DNA of 64,000 bases from Ga0077555 sp963741565 (GCA_963741565.1 CAVUIK010000009.1:62001-126000), one strand, 5' to 3'. Counted from the first letter of the stretch, positions 29,379-38,950 are shown. Translations and numbers: made by a program. The notes: generated from the sequence alone by a model not told the origin.

Positions 29379-30511
29379 ATGAGGCAGGGACAGCAACATC
29401 GCCGCGGCCGTGGTCGCAGCAATAACAATAACAATAACAACAATCACAATCAAAGTAATCGCAAAGGCCAAAATCCGCTATCGCGGAGCTTTGAGTCCAA
29501 CGGTCCAGACATCAAAGTGCGGGGCACACCCGATCTCATCGCGCAGAAGTACTTGTCGTTGGCGCGCGACGCGCAATTGTCGGGTGACCCGGTTCTTGCC
29601 GAGAACTATCTCCAGCATGCCGAGCATTACAATCGCATCATTATGGCCTACCGCGAGCAGCAGATGCAGCAGTCGGGCGACGGTGCGAATGGCGGAAACC
29701 GGCCGCAGATGCGCCCGCAAGGCCAGGATGGCGATGCCGAGGAGTTCGGCGACGACGAGAGCGCAAACAATCCGTCCGACGATCTGGCACAAGGCGACCA
29801 GCCTCAAATCCAGCGGTTCCAGAGCGAGGGCCAGCGGACGCACGAAGGACAAGGCCAAGATGGTCCGCCCCGCATGCAGCAGGATGGCCAGCGCATGGAC
29901 GACGGGCGCCATCAGCCACGCCAAGGCGACCAGCAGCACCGGTTTCGCGACCGCCAGCAAAGGCATGATCGTGGCGACCGCAACGATCGCACGACCGAAT
30001 GGATCGGCCAGATCGGCCAGAACAACGTCAGGAATTCCGCGATCGCGGAGATCGTGGCGACCGGAATGACCGCCGTGATCGGCCGGAGCGGCGGCCGGAT
30101 CGCTTCGATCGTCCCCAACACAACGGCGAACGCGACCGCAATTTCGATGCTAACGTCGAACGTCCGAGCGAGGACCGGGAGATCGGGCGCGACCGCCCAG
30201 AGAGAATTGAGCGCCCGGAACGCATGGATCGGCCCGAGCGCGTCGATCGGCCAGAGCGCACGGAACGGTTACCGGAGCCGCGGGACATGCGAGATGCGCG
30301 TCCGCCGCGCGAGCCCGAGCCGATCGATGTCGCCATACCGGATGTGGTGCCGCCGCCAGCTCCGCGCGAAGGCCGCGGCCGGCGCGAGCGCTTCAGCGGT
30401 GCCGAGGATCAGCCGGAGTTCCTGCGCCGCCCCGTGCGGCGGACACGCCGCGACGAGGCCACGCCGGCTCCAACGGAGCCGATTGTGCCGGACGAGCCGC
30501 CGCGCGACTGA
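29379..30511 (+). CDS. DUF4167 protein, disordered C-terminal part frameshifted
   Basis: Probable RNA- or nucleoid-associated protein of the DUF4167 family, usual next to prfA-prmC in Rhizobiales. The conserved N-terminal domain is intact: MRQGQQHRRGRGR, an Asn run, then PDIKVRGTPDLIAQKYLSLA, ENYLQHAEHYNRII and AYREQQ (to residue about 95), followed by an acidic then Arg/Asp-rich disordered region. Near 29988-29993 the RGDRNDR-type repeats leave this frame and continue in frame 2 as DRMDRPDRPEQ and many PER/DR repeats. The typical family ending PEFLRRPVRRTRRD then runs to the stop at 30509-30511. The original frame would instead run to 30710 over unlike sequence. A one-base deletion, real or from assembly, explains this. 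Confidence 0.8.
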
Positions 30512-30534
30512 CCGCATAGCCCAGTCCGATAGTC

Positions 30535-30561
30535 TGCTGCCGGGTTTCCTCCCCGGCAGCA
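30535..30561 (+). repeat. stem-loop between DUF4167 and mutS
   Basis: Perfect 10-bp stem, TGCTGCCGGG (30535-30544) with CCCGGCAGCA (30552-30561), loop of 7. It lies 24 bases after the DUF4167 stop and 51 before mutS. No T-run follows, so it may be a rho-dependent or partial terminator, or an mRNA-stability element. Confidence 0.6.
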
Positions 30562-30612
30562 CTCGGCTATGCGTAACGGGCAAGTACGCTCGACGCAGGA
30601 GCCCCGACGTCA

Positions 30613-33516
30613 ATGGCCCGCAAAGCACGTATCGCCCGCCAGGACGCCACGTCCGCGGAGGTCGTCTCGGACGCCGTCCGGAGCCAGTCCGATGTGCTGG
30701 CCGTCGATGAGGCAATGTCCCCGACAAGCGATGGTCCGGCCGGGGATGTTGCGACGCCGTTGAGCCTCCCTGCGATTGGTGCAGGCGTCACGCCGTCGAT
30801 GGCGCAGTTTCTCGAAATCAAGACGGCCAATCCGGACAGCATCCTCTGGTACCGGATGGGGGATTTTTACGAACTGTTCTTCGAGGACGCGGTAACCGCG
30901 TCCGAGGCGCTGGGCATTGTCCTCACGAAGCGCGGCAAGCATCATGGCCAGGACATTCCGATGTGCGGCGTCCCGGTTCATCGGGCTGACGAGTATCTGC
31001 AGCGGTTGATCCGCCGCGGCTATCGGGTTGCGGTTTGCGAGCAGCTCGAGGATCCCGCCGAGGCTCGCAAGCGCGGCTCGAAGGCCGTGGTCCGCCGCGA
31101 TGTCGTGCGGCTCGTCACGCCCGGCACACTGACGGAGGACAGTCTGCTCGATGCGAAGGCACGCAATTACCTGACCGCACTGTTTCGCGGGCCCGCCGTG
31201 GGCACGGCGAATGCCGCGCGCCAGATCGCTTTGGCATCGATCGATATTTCAACGGGCGAGTTCGAAGTCGGACAGGCTGCCGAGAGCGATCTGGCAGGTG
31301 AGCTGGTTCGTCTGTCGCCGGGCGAGATACTGATTGCCGACGCTACCTTTTCTGATCCGGCCATTCAAGGGCCGGCAAAGCTCGCTGGCGCCGCCGTGAC
31401 GCCGATGGCGGCGGCTTATTTCGACAGCCTGTCGGGCGAGCGGCTGCTCAAGGAACGCCTCGGCGTCTCAGAGCTTGGCGCATTCGGCCAGTTCTCGCGT
31501 ATGGAGCTGGCAGCGATCGGCGCGCTGTTGAAATACATCGATCTGACGCAGATCGGCGCCAAGCCGGCGATCCGCCCGCCGCGGCATACGGGTCCGGCCG
31601 ATATCCTCGTCATCGATGCGGCCAGCCGCGCAAGCCTCGAACTCCTGCGTTCGACATCGGGTGCGCGCGACGGCAGCCTGCTGGCGGCGATCGACCGTAC
31701 GGTAACGGGGCCAGGAGCCCGCGAGCTTGCCGCCCGGCTGGCCAGTCCGCTCCGCGATGCCGCGACGATCGGTGCCCGACTCGACGCACTTGGTTTCCTG
31801 ATTGAACGGGCGACGCTGCGAGACGACGTGCGTAAAACCTTGAAGGCGTCCCCGGATATCGCGCGTGCGATTTCGCGTCTGTCGCTTGGCCGTGGCGGGC
31901 CACGCGACCTGGCGGCTGTTCGTGATGGCCTCGACGTGGCGGCCGAGCTCGGGCGGCTGCTGACGGACGGCGCTGAGCCGATGGGCCTGCCGAGCGAGCT
32001 TGAGGGCTTGATGCGCCGCTTATCCGGTGTCGGCGGCGGCCTACGAGATGCTCTGACGCGCGGCTTGATCGATGAGCCGCCGCATCTGAAGCGCGATGGC
32101 GGCTTTGTGCGGCCGGGCTATCGGCCCGATCTTGATGATGCGCTGCAGTTGCGTGACGACAGCCGCCGTGTGATGGCCGCGCTCGAAACGCGATACATCG
32201 AGATGACCGGGGTCAAGTCGCTGAAGGTGCGCCACAATAACATTCTCGGCTTCTATCTCGAGACCACCGCGCTCAATGCCAAACCACTTCTCTCCGAACC
32301 CCTGAGTTCGACATTTCGCCACCGCCAGACGATGGCCAACGCGGTGCGCTTTTCAACTCCCGAACTGGAAGACATCGAAGGCCGGATCGCTTCGGCGGCG
32401 GAGCAGGCGCTTGCCATTGAACAGGAGGTTTTCACCGAACTGGCCGCCAAGACGGCCGCGCAAGAAGCCGCATTGGGGTCGCTCGCGGGCGCCCTTGCCG
32501 AGATCGACTGTCTTGCCGGCCTTGCCGAACTCGCCGAGCACGAAGGCTATGTGCGGCCAGAACTCGAGGACAGTACCGTCTTCGAAATCCGTGGCGGGCG
32601 CCATCCGGTCGTCGAGATGGCCTTGAAGGCGCAAAGCGCTGGGCCATTCGTCGAGAACGACTGTGTGCTCGGACGGCGCGAGGAGCCGGCGCGCGCACCC
32701 GGGTTCGACGAGGCGGCCGACGGGCGGATCTGGCTGCTCACGGGGCCGAACATGGCCGGTAAGTCGACATTTCTGCGACAGAACGCCCTGATCGTGGTGC
32801 TCGCCCAGATGGGTGCCTACGTACCGGCACGCATGGCTCGGATCGGGATCGTCGACCGCTTGTTCTCTCGCGTCGGCGCATCGGATGATCTGGCGCGCGG
32901 GCGCTCGACATTCATGGTCGAGATGGTCGAGACAGCCGGCATCCTCAATCAGGCGACAGCGCGCAGTCTCGTTATTCTCGACGAGATCGGGCGGGGAACC
33001 GCTACGTTCGACGGCTTGTCGATCGCCTGGGCGACGGTCGAGCATCTGCATGACGTCAACCGCTGCCGGGCGTTGTTCGCCACGCACTATCACGAGTTGA
33101 CGGTGTTGTCCGGGCGCCTCGCCGAGGTCGCCAATGCGACGATCGACGTCAAGGAATGGCAGGACGAGATTGTGTTCCTGCACAAGGTCAAGAGTGGTGC
33201 GGCAGACCGCAGCTACGGCATTCAGGTCGGAAAGCTGGCGGGGCTGCCGCGCGTTGTCATTGAACGGGCGAGCGAGGTGCTTCGTGTGCTCGAGAAGTCG
33301 GACGGCCGCGGAAAGGGACAAGCCGGCGGCCTTGATGATCTGCCATTGTTCGCGGCTGCAAGGCCCAAGGGACATACGCCGATGCGTAACGAGCCATCGC
33401 CGGTCGAGACGGCGTTGGCGGGGGTCAATCCCGATGATCTGACGCCGAAGGCAGCGCTCGAGACGCTCTATCGGCTGAAAGCGCTGCAGACGGTATCGCG
33501 GAAGGATGAAACATGA
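30613..33516 (+). CDS. mutS: DNA mismatch repair protein MutS
   Basis: Mismatch-recognition ATPase (967 aa). After a roughly 60-residue non-conserved extension, SMAQFLEIK opens the mismatch-binding domain. The intercalating motif is Phe85-x-Glu87 (GDFYELFF). Connector, lever and clamp domains follow. Walker A is GPNMAGKST (711-719), then LDEIGRGTATFDG (Walker B) and FATHYHELTVL. The C-terminal LTPKAALETLYRLKAL is the dimerisation helix-loop-helix. The start is ATG 30613; a start nearer the conserved domain is possible, since E. coli MutS is 853 residues. The TGA stop overlaps the ATG of a 21-codon stub. Confidence 0.97.
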   Translation: MARKARIARQDATSAEVVSDAVRSQSDVLAVDEAMSPTSDGPAGDVATPLSLPAIGAGVTPSMAQFLEIKTANPDSILWYRMGDFYELFFEDAVTASEALGIVLTKRGKHHGQDIPMCGVPVHRADEYLQRLIRRGYRVAVCEQLEDPAEARKRGSKAVVRRDVVRLVTPGTLTEDSLLDAKARNYLTALFRGPAVGTANAARQIALASIDISTGEFEVGQAAESDLAGELVRLSPGEILIADATFSDPAIQGPAKLAGAAVTPMAAAYFDSLSGERLLKERLGVSELGAFGQFSRMELAAIGALLKYIDLTQIGAKPAIRPPRHTGPADILVIDAASRASLELLRSTSGARDGSLLAAIDRTVTGPGARELAARLASPLRDAATIGARLDALGFLIERATLRDDVRKTLKASPDIARAISRLSLGRGGPRDLAAVRDGLDVAAELGRLLTDGAEPMGLPSELEGLMRRLSGVGGGLRDALTRGLIDEPPHLKRDGGFVRPGYRPDLDDALQLRDDSRRVMAALETRYIEMTGVKSLKVRHNNILGFYLETTALNAKPLLSEPLSSTFRHRQTMANAVRFSTPELEDIEGRIASAAEQALAIEQEVFTELAAKTAAQEAALGSLAGALAEIDCLAGLAELAEHEGYVRPELEDSTVFEIRGGRHPVVEMALKAQSAGPFVENDCVLGRREEPARAPGFDEAADGRIWLLTGPNMAGKSTFLRQNALIVVLAQMGAYVPARMARIGIVDRLFSRVGASDDLARGRSTFMVEMVETAGILNQATARSLVILDEIGRGTATFDGLSIAWATVEHLHDVNRCRALFATHYHELTVLSGRLAEVANATIDVKEWQDEIVFLHKVKSGAADRSYGIQVGKLAGLPRVVIERASEVLRVLEKSDGRGKGQAGGLDDLPLFAAARPKGHTPMRNEPSPVETALAGVNPDDLTPKAALETLYRLKALQTVSRKDET

Positions 33517-33578
33517 CGTTTGTCGTTCGTGATCCAGACGGCAACCTGCTCTTGTTCGCAGGCCCCGGTGGGGACTAG
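33513..33578 (+). pseudogene. 21-codon stub of a glyoxalase/VOC-fold protein
   Basis: An ATG at 33513 overlaps the mutS stop (ATGA) and opens 21 codons ending in TAG 33576-33578. The peptide contains FVVRDPDGNLLLFAGPGG. This is the characteristic last strand and ending of vicinal-oxygen-chelate proteins (glyoxalase I and bleomycin resistance relatives), where the Asp-Pro-Asp-Gly-Asn turn precedes the final metal-binding strand. The rest of the gene is absent; upstream is intact mutS in another frame. It looks like the 3' remnant of a VOC gene removed by deletion when mutS and glnD became neighbours. Confidence 0.6.
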
Positions 33579-33617
33579 AAACGGTTGTTCAGATGCCCAT
33601 GTAACCGAGACCCCGTC

Positions 33618-36386
33618 ATGGATGCGACCCAACATATCGCCGCTCCCTATTTCGATCCTCAGGCGCTGAGGGTCGAATTGACGGCGCTGTTCCGTGCCAA
33701 CGGAGAAGATCCATCGGCTGCGCGGCCCGCGGTGCTCGACCGCTTGAAGCGCCTCCTCAAGGAGGCTCGCGAGGCCGCGCGACAAGGTCTCGAAGTGGAC
33801 GGCCGTGGTCGCCGTTGCGCAGCGGGCCTGTCGCAATTCCAGGATGAGCTGATCAGCCTGATCTTCGTCTACACGAAAACGCACGTCTATCGCAGCGACA
33901 ATCCCGATGATGCCGAGCACATGGCCATTATCGCGACCGGCGGCTATGGCCGTGGCCTGCTGGCGCCGGGTTCGGACATCGACCTGCTGTTCCTGCTGCC
34001 CTACAAGCAGACGGCCTGGGGTGAGAGTGTGGTCGAGTACATGCTGATGCTTCTCTGGGACCTGGGCCAGAAGGTTGGCCACGCGACGCGAACCGTCGAA
34101 CAGACGCTGAAATTTGCGCATGCGGACATGACCATCCGCACTGGTCTTCTTGATGCGCGTCTCGTGCTCGGGGATACGTTGCTTTTTACCGAACTCGAAC
34201 GGCGTCTTGCCGGCGAGGTCTTCAAGGGATCCGCCAGCGCGTTCATCGAAGCGAAGCTCGCGGAGCGGGACCAGCGCCATCGCCGGTCCGGCGAATCGCG
34301 CTATCTGGTCGAGCCCAACATCAAGGACGGCAAGGGCGGTTTGCGGGATCTGCATACCCTGCATTGGTTGTCAAAGTATCTGGCCAGCAATTCGTCGGAT
34401 CCGGCCCAAACCGTGATTTTTACGCTGGTCGAACAGCAGACGTTTCGCCGTTGCGAGGACTTCCTTTGGACGGTCCGATGTCATCTGCATTTTCTCGCCG
34501 GCCGGCCTGAGGAGCGCCTGTCCTTCGATCGCCAACCCGTGCTCGCCGAGCGTCTCGGCTATGGCAATCGGCGTGGTCTCAAGGGCGTCGAGCGCTTCAT
34601 GAAACACTATTTCCTGATCGCCAAGGACGTCGGTGATCTCACGACGATCCTGTGCTCTGCGCTCGAGGTCCAGCAGCTGAAGCGGTCGCCGGGCCTGGAT
34701 GCGTTGTTTGATCCGTTCGGCTGGCGCAGCCGCCGCCGGGTGCGCCGGACCAGCGATTTCCGCGTCGACAATGGCCGCCTCAACGTCGCCGATGCCAAGG
34801 CCTTCGAGCGCGATCCGGTTAATCTCATCCGCTTCTTTGCCCATGCCGAGGAGCTGGGCACGTTTTTCCACCCGTCCGCGCTGCGCCTGCTGCGCCAATC
34901 GCTCCGGCTCATCGACGACAAGCTGCGCGCCGATCCAGAGGCGAACCGCATTTTCTTGAAGTTGTTGACAGCGCCGCAAAACCCGGAAGCGACGCTGCGG
35001 CGGATGAATGAGGCGGGTGTGCTCGGCCGCTTCATTCCGGATTTCGGAACGGTCGTTTCGATGATGCAGTTCAACATGTACCATCATTATACGGTGGACG
35101 AGCATCTGATCCGAACAGTTGGTGTCGTGTCGGAGATTGAGCGCGGTGAGGCAGCCAAGCCGCATCCCTTGTCCGATCAAATCATCAAGACGCTCTTGCG
35201 CCGGCGCGTGCTCTATGTGGCCGCCTTTTTGCACGATATCGCGAAGGGGCGGCCGGAGGATCATTCGATTGCCGGCGCCCGTGTCGCCCGCCAGCTGTGC
35301 CCGAGGTTGGGGCTCGATCCCGAGGAAACCGAACTCGTCGCCTGGCTCATCGAGCATCATCTCGATATGAGCACGATCTCGCAGAGCCGCGATCTCAATG
35401 ATCCGAAGACGATCAGTGATTTCGCCGCCATCGTCGGCACGCCCGAGCGGATGCAGCTGCTCCTTCTGCTGACGGTCGCCGATATTCGGGCTGTCGGCCC
35501 GACCACCTGGAACGGCTGGAAAGGCCAGCTGCTCCGCACCCTCTACTACGAGACGCTGCCGCTGATCGAAGGCCGGCACTCGGCCGTTGGTTCCTGGCAA
35601 CGTGTCACGGCGGCCCAGGACGCGTTCCGGGCAGCCGCGCACGGCGTCGATCCACAGGCCGTCGAAAGCTTCATCGGCCGCCACTATACCGACTATTGGC
35701 TCCGGACCGAGACGCGCAAGCAGGTCGATCACCTGCACCTCGCGCAGCGCGCGGAGGCGGACGGCCTGAAGCTCGCGACCGATTTCCGGACCGATGCCTT
35801 CACAGCGGTGACCGAACTCACGATCCTGGCCCCCAATCATGCCCGCCTGTTGTCGCTCTTTGCCGGGGCCTGCGCGTCGGCGGGCGCCAATATCGTCGGC
35901 GCTCAGATCTCTACGACACGAGACGGTTTTGCCCTCGATACCTTCCTTCTGCAGCGCGAGTTCGAGCGTGAGGAGGACGAGCAGCGGCGCGCCGAACAAA
36001 TCGGTATGTCCATAGAGAAACTTCTCAAAGGCGAAGTGCGGCTGACGGCACTCATGGCCAGGAGGCGCGAGGTCAAAGGCCCGATCCAGGCATTTTCGGT
36101 CGAGCCGGACGTAATCATTGACAACAAGATTTCGGACCAGTTCACCGTCATCGAAGTTGCGGGATTGGACCGGCCTGGCCTTCTCTATGACGTGACAAGC
36201 GCCCTGTCCGACCTCAATCTTGATATTACGTCGGCGCACATCACCACGTTTGGCGAACGCGCCGTCGACGCCTTCTACGTCACCGACCTGACGAATAAAA
36301 AGATCGTCGCGCCGGTCCGGCAGGAGGCCATTCGTAGTCGCCTGGCCACCGTCTTGCGGGGATCGAAGGAGCCGGCCAAGCCGTGA
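33618..36386 (+). CDS. glnD: bifunctional uridylyltransferase/uridylyl-removing enzyme GlnD
   Basis: Nitrogen sensor (922 aa) that uridylylates PII when glutamine is low and removes UMP when it is high. The nucleotidyltransferase signature is GGYGRG (108-113) followed by GSDID (118-122). The HD domain has AAFLHDIAKGRPEDHS for UMP removal. Two C-terminal ACT domains sense glutamine: ILAPNHARLLSLFAGACAS and VAGLDRPGLLYDVTSAL. The start is ATG 33618, just where the conserved N-terminus begins. All domains are intact. Confidence 0.97.
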   Translation: MDATQHIAAPYFDPQALRVELTALFRANGEDPSAARPAVLDRLKRLLKEAREAARQGLEVDGRGRRCAAGLSQFQDELISLIFVYTKTHVYRSDNPDDAEHMAIIATGGYGRGLLAPGSDIDLLFLLPYKQTAWGESVVEYMLMLLWDLGQKVGHATRTVEQTLKFAHADMTIRTGLLDARLVLGDTLLFTELERRLAGEVFKGSASAFIEAKLAERDQRHRRSGESRYLVEPNIKDGKGGLRDLHTLHWLSKYLASNSSDPAQTVIFTLVEQQTFRRCEDFLWTVRCHLHFLAGRPEERLSFDRQPVLAERLGYGNRRGLKGVERFMKHYFLIAKDVGDLTTILCSALEVQQLKRSPGLDALFDPFGWRSRRRVRRTSDFRVDNGRLNVADAKAFERDPVNLIRFFAHAEELGTFFHPSALRLLRQSLRLIDDKLRADPEANRIFLKLLTAPQNPEATLRRMNEAGVLGRFIPDFGTVVSMMQFNMYHHYTVDEHLIRTVGVVSEIERGEAAKPHPLSDQIIKTLLRRRVLYVAAFLHDIAKGRPEDHSIAGARVARQLCPRLGLDPEETELVAWLIEHHLDMSTISQSRDLNDPKTISDFAAIVGTPERMQLLLLLTVADIRAVGPTTWNGWKGQLLRTLYYETLPLIEGRHSAVGSWQRVTAAQDAFRAAAHGVDPQAVESFIGRHYTDYWLRTETRKQVDHLHLAQRAEADGLKLATDFRTDAFTAVTELTILAPNHARLLSLFAGACASAGANIVGAQISTTRDGFALDTFLLQREFEREEDEQRRAEQIGMSIEKLLKGEVRLTALMARRREVKGPIQAFSVEPDVIIDNKISDQFTVIEVAGLDRPGLLYDVTSALSDLNLDITSAHITTFGERAVDAFYVTDLTNKKIVAPVRQEAIRSRLATVLRGSKEPAKP

Positions 36387-36450
36387 CGGCGACGACGGAT
36401 GCTCACGGAAACGTGTTGGTCGGCATGGGTAATTCGCGCTAGCCTGTCCT

Positions 36451-37209
36451 ATGTTCCAAGCTCGCTCCTATTCGGTGTCTTGGCTCGCACAACAGTTGAC
36501 GGCGGCGCTCATCGCCTTTGTCATCATGTTGCCAGCGCTGACTGCGGCGCGTGCCGAGGGGTCTGTTGATCTCCAGTTGGTCTTGGCCGTCGACGTATCC
36601 GGCAGCGTCAACCAGCAACGATTTGAACAACAGCGGCAAGGCTACGTCCAAGCGTTTCGAGATCCGCGCGTCCATCGGGCGATCCAGTCTGGTGCTGAAC
36701 AGGCCATCGCCGTGACCATGACCCAGTGGACCGGGCCGTCGTTCCAGGTGATCGCGGTGCCCTGGATGCTGGTGAAGGACGAGGCCAGCGCGCGCGCATT
36801 TGCGGCAGCTATCGAAACGGCACCACGCCAATTGTTCGCCGGGGGAACATCGATCAGCGGCGCGATCGATCATGCACGGAGCCTGTTCGCGCAGGCGCCT
36901 CACCGGGGGCGCCGGCTCGTCATTGATGTATCCGGCGACGGGGCCAACAATCGGGGACGGCCTTCCGCCCAGGCCCGAGACGAGGCTATCGAGGCCGGCA
37001 TTGTCATCAATGGCCTGCCGATCCTGGCCCTCGAACCCAATCTCGACGAGTTCTATACCAACAACGTGATTGGCGGGCCCAACTCGTTCATCGTTCCAGC
37101 TAAGACATTCGATGAGTTTGCCGATGCGATTCTGAAGAAGCTGATCACGGAGATTGCCGACCTCAGGCGCCAACCGCTAAATGAGAGGCTCGCAGCTTCC
37201 AGGAATTAG
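36451..37209 (+). CDS. exported DUF1194 (von Willebrand A-like) protein
   Basis: Periplasmic protein of the DUF1194 family (252 aa) with a vWA-type fold. Residues 1-35 are a signal peptide (hydrophobic AALIAFVIMLPAL, cut near ARA). The mature domain starts with VDLQLVLAVDVSGSVN; DVSGS (48-52) is the metal-ion-dependent adhesion site. Other MIDAS-like positions are GGTSISGAI and VIDVSGDGANN. Family function is unknown; such domains bind metal and protein partners. The gene stops eight bases before hisF, suggesting cotranscription. Confidence 0.83.
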   Translation: MFQARSYSVSWLAQQLTAALIAFVIMLPALTAARAEGSVDLQLVLAVDVSGSVNQQRFEQQRQGYVQAFRDPRVHRAIQSGAEQAIAVTMTQWTGPSFQVIAVPWMLVKDEASARAFAAAIETAPRQLFAGGTSISGAIDHARSLFAQAPHRGRRLVIDVSGDGANNRGRPSAQARDEAIEAGIVINGLPILALEPNLDEFYTNNVIGGPNSFIVPAKTFDEFADAILKKLITEIADLRRQPLNERLAASRN

Positions 37210-37216
37210 CCGAGCC

Positions 37217-37993
37217 ATGCTCAAGGTCCGCATCATCCCCTGTCTTGACGTCAAGGACGGCCGGGTCGTCAAAGGCGTCAATTTCGTCGATCTGGTCGAT
37301 GCGGGCGACCCCGTCGAGGCGGCCGCGGCCTACGATGCTGCGGGAGCCGATGAACTCTGCTTCCTCGACATCACGGCGAGCAGCGACAATCGCGCGACCA
37401 TCCTCGATATCGTCGAGCGTACTGCCGAACGCTGTTTCATGCCGCTGACGGTAGGCGGCGGCGTGCGCACCGCCGACGACATCAGCCGCCTTTTGAAAGC
37501 CGGTGCCGACAAAGTTTCGATCAATACGGCCGCGGTGTCGCGGCGCGACTTCGTGCGGGAGGGAGCCGAAAAGTTCGGCTCGCAATGCATTGTGGTCGCG
37601 ATCGACGCTAAGAAGGTATCGGGTCCCGGTCAGCCCGAAAGGTTCGAGATCTTCACCCACGGCGGCCGCAAACCAACCGGTATCGATGCGGTGGTCTACG
37701 CGCGGGACGTCGTCTCGCTTGGAGCCGGAGAAATCCTGCTCACGTCGATGGATCGGGACGGCACCAAAGCCGGGTTTGATATCGCGCTGACGCGGGCCAT
37801 TGCCGACGCGGTGCCCGTTCCTGTCATCGCGTCGGGCGGCGTCGGCACGCTCGACCATCTGGTCGCGGGCGTTACCGAGGGCCATGCGAGCGCGGTGCTC
37901 GCTGCCTCCATCTTCCATTTTGGCACGTATTCGATTGGCGAAGCGAAGCGGCACATGGCCAAGGCTGGCTTGAACGTCCGGCTCGATGCTTGA
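37217..37993 (+). CDS. hisF: imidazole glycerol phosphate synthase subunit HisF
   Basis: Cyclase subunit (258 aa) of histidine biosynthesis, which with HisH makes imidazole glycerol phosphate and AICAR. It is a TIM barrel with catalytic Asp11 (CLDVKDG) and Asp130 (VVAIDAKK), and phosphate-binding loops LTVGGGVRTADD and IASGGVGTLDH. The start is ATG 37217. No other his gene is in the window, so hisF is detached from the usual hisB-H-A-F-E run here, or the run was rearranged. Confidence 0.97.
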   Translation: MLKVRIIPCLDVKDGRVVKGVNFVDLVDAGDPVEAAAAYDAAGADELCFLDITASSDNRATILDIVERTAERCFMPLTVGGGVRTADDISRLLKAGADKVSINTAAVSRRDFVREGAEKFGSQCIVVAIDAKKVSGPGQPERFEIFTHGGRKPTGIDAVVYARDVVSLGAGEILLTSMDRDGTKAGFDIALTRAIADAVPVPVIASGGVGTLDHLVAGVTEGHASAVLAASIFHFGTYSIGEAKRHMAKAGLNVRLDA

Positions 37994-38020
37994 TCTCATC
38001 GTGTGTAAGCGGCCGCAGGC

Positions 38021-38671
38021 TCAGCGGCGGCGGATCTGACTCAATTGAGATCGCTCACCGCGCCAGCTGCCGTCGACAACGCCGCTGAGATCGGCAAACC
38101 GGACGGCCGGATCGGTCTCGTCGGGAGGCAATCCCTCGCGCTCGAGCGTTGCGAAGTGCAATGCCATGGTGCCTTTGAGCTCGCGCAGGATGCGTCGCTC
38201 GAGCAGCAGTCGTTCGAACAAGCGTTCCAGAAAAAAGAACGTGAGGGCCTCGCTCAGGCCTGTGCCTGAGAATTCGCTCGCCCGTGCGGCCTTGGCCACG
38301 ACGGCCGCAGCCAGACGCCGGGCGGCGTTCTTGACGACACCTGTCGCGTCGGTGCCGTTGGTGCTGGTTCCGGCGTATGACACCGCGCTGATGATCGCAG
38401 ACTGTTCGAGGCGATATCGCTCCAGCAGGCGGGGAATGGCGGCGATATGCTCACGTCCGACCACGCGCGGCAGGCTCGAACTGCGCCAATCGGCCCACAC
38501 CTGCGCGACGGTATCAACGACGACGTGCCGAATGCCGCTATGGGTGTGTGAGCTCAGGTGCTCGACGAATTCATAGCCGCGAGCGATGGCTCCGGCGGGA
38601 GCTTCAGCCCCGACACCGGCCGCCAGGACCTGCAGTCCCGCGCCGACAAAAGCAACAAGCTCCCGATCCAT
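38021..38671 (-). CDS. hypothetical protein
   Basis: A 216-residue protein of no recognised family. The start is ATG 38671. It looks mostly helical: a hydrophobic Ala/Gly/Val-rich N-terminus (ELVAFVGAGLQVLAAGVGAE), a middle with IPRLLERYRLEQSAIISAVS, and a strongly amphipathic stretch (TFFFLERLFERLLLERRILR) at about 147-167. That stretch could dimerise or lie on a membrane. No signal peptide or Cys/His clusters are seen. It converges with hisF, 28 bases apart. Composition matches its neighbours, so it is probably a real gene. Confidence 0.6.
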   Translation of the reverse strand: MDRELVAFVGAGLQVLAAGVGAEAPAGAIARGYEFVEHLSSHTHSGIRHVVVDTVAQVWADWRSSSLPRVVGREHIAAIPRLLERYRLEQSAIISAVSYAGTSTNGTDATGVVKNAARRLAAAVVAKAARASEFSGTGLSEALTFFFLERLFERLLLERRILRELKGTMALHFATLEREGLPPDETDPAVRFADLSGVVDGSWRGERSQLSQIRRR

Positions 38672-38950
38672 CACGCCCCCACACCGGCGCCAAGGTCAAG
38701 TGACGACCGGCACGCCGATCCAACCGCAATATCAGGACAGGGCTAATTTTGAGTTACCGACGGTGACCAGATTTACGATTTCCTCAGGTTTGGCAATTCG
38801 CCGGGGGCGATGAGTTCGGAGGTGTTGAGCGCATTCAGGTCACCCCGTCCGGCGTCGCGGGTTGGCCGGTGTCGCACCATCTTTTGTGCCGGGAGCGGAC
38901 TTGCTAAGAGCATGATCGCAGTCCGCCGACATCAGACGAAAGGATCGACG

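Noticed and set aside
29418..29462. CRISPR-like short repeats
   Set aside because: It is an AAC/AAT codon run inside DUF4167, with no repeat-spacer structure. No CRISPR array was seen anywhere in the window.
29988..29999. Programmed ribosomal frameshift in DUF4167
   Set aside because: No slippery heptamer or obvious stimulatory structure at the junction; a deletion or sequence error is simpler.
34371..36239. Long minus-strand frame of 622 codons antisense to glnD
   Set aside because: Codon-position GC shadow of glnD; the sense frame has all GlnD domains, and the antisense product is His/Arg/Glu-rich without motifs.
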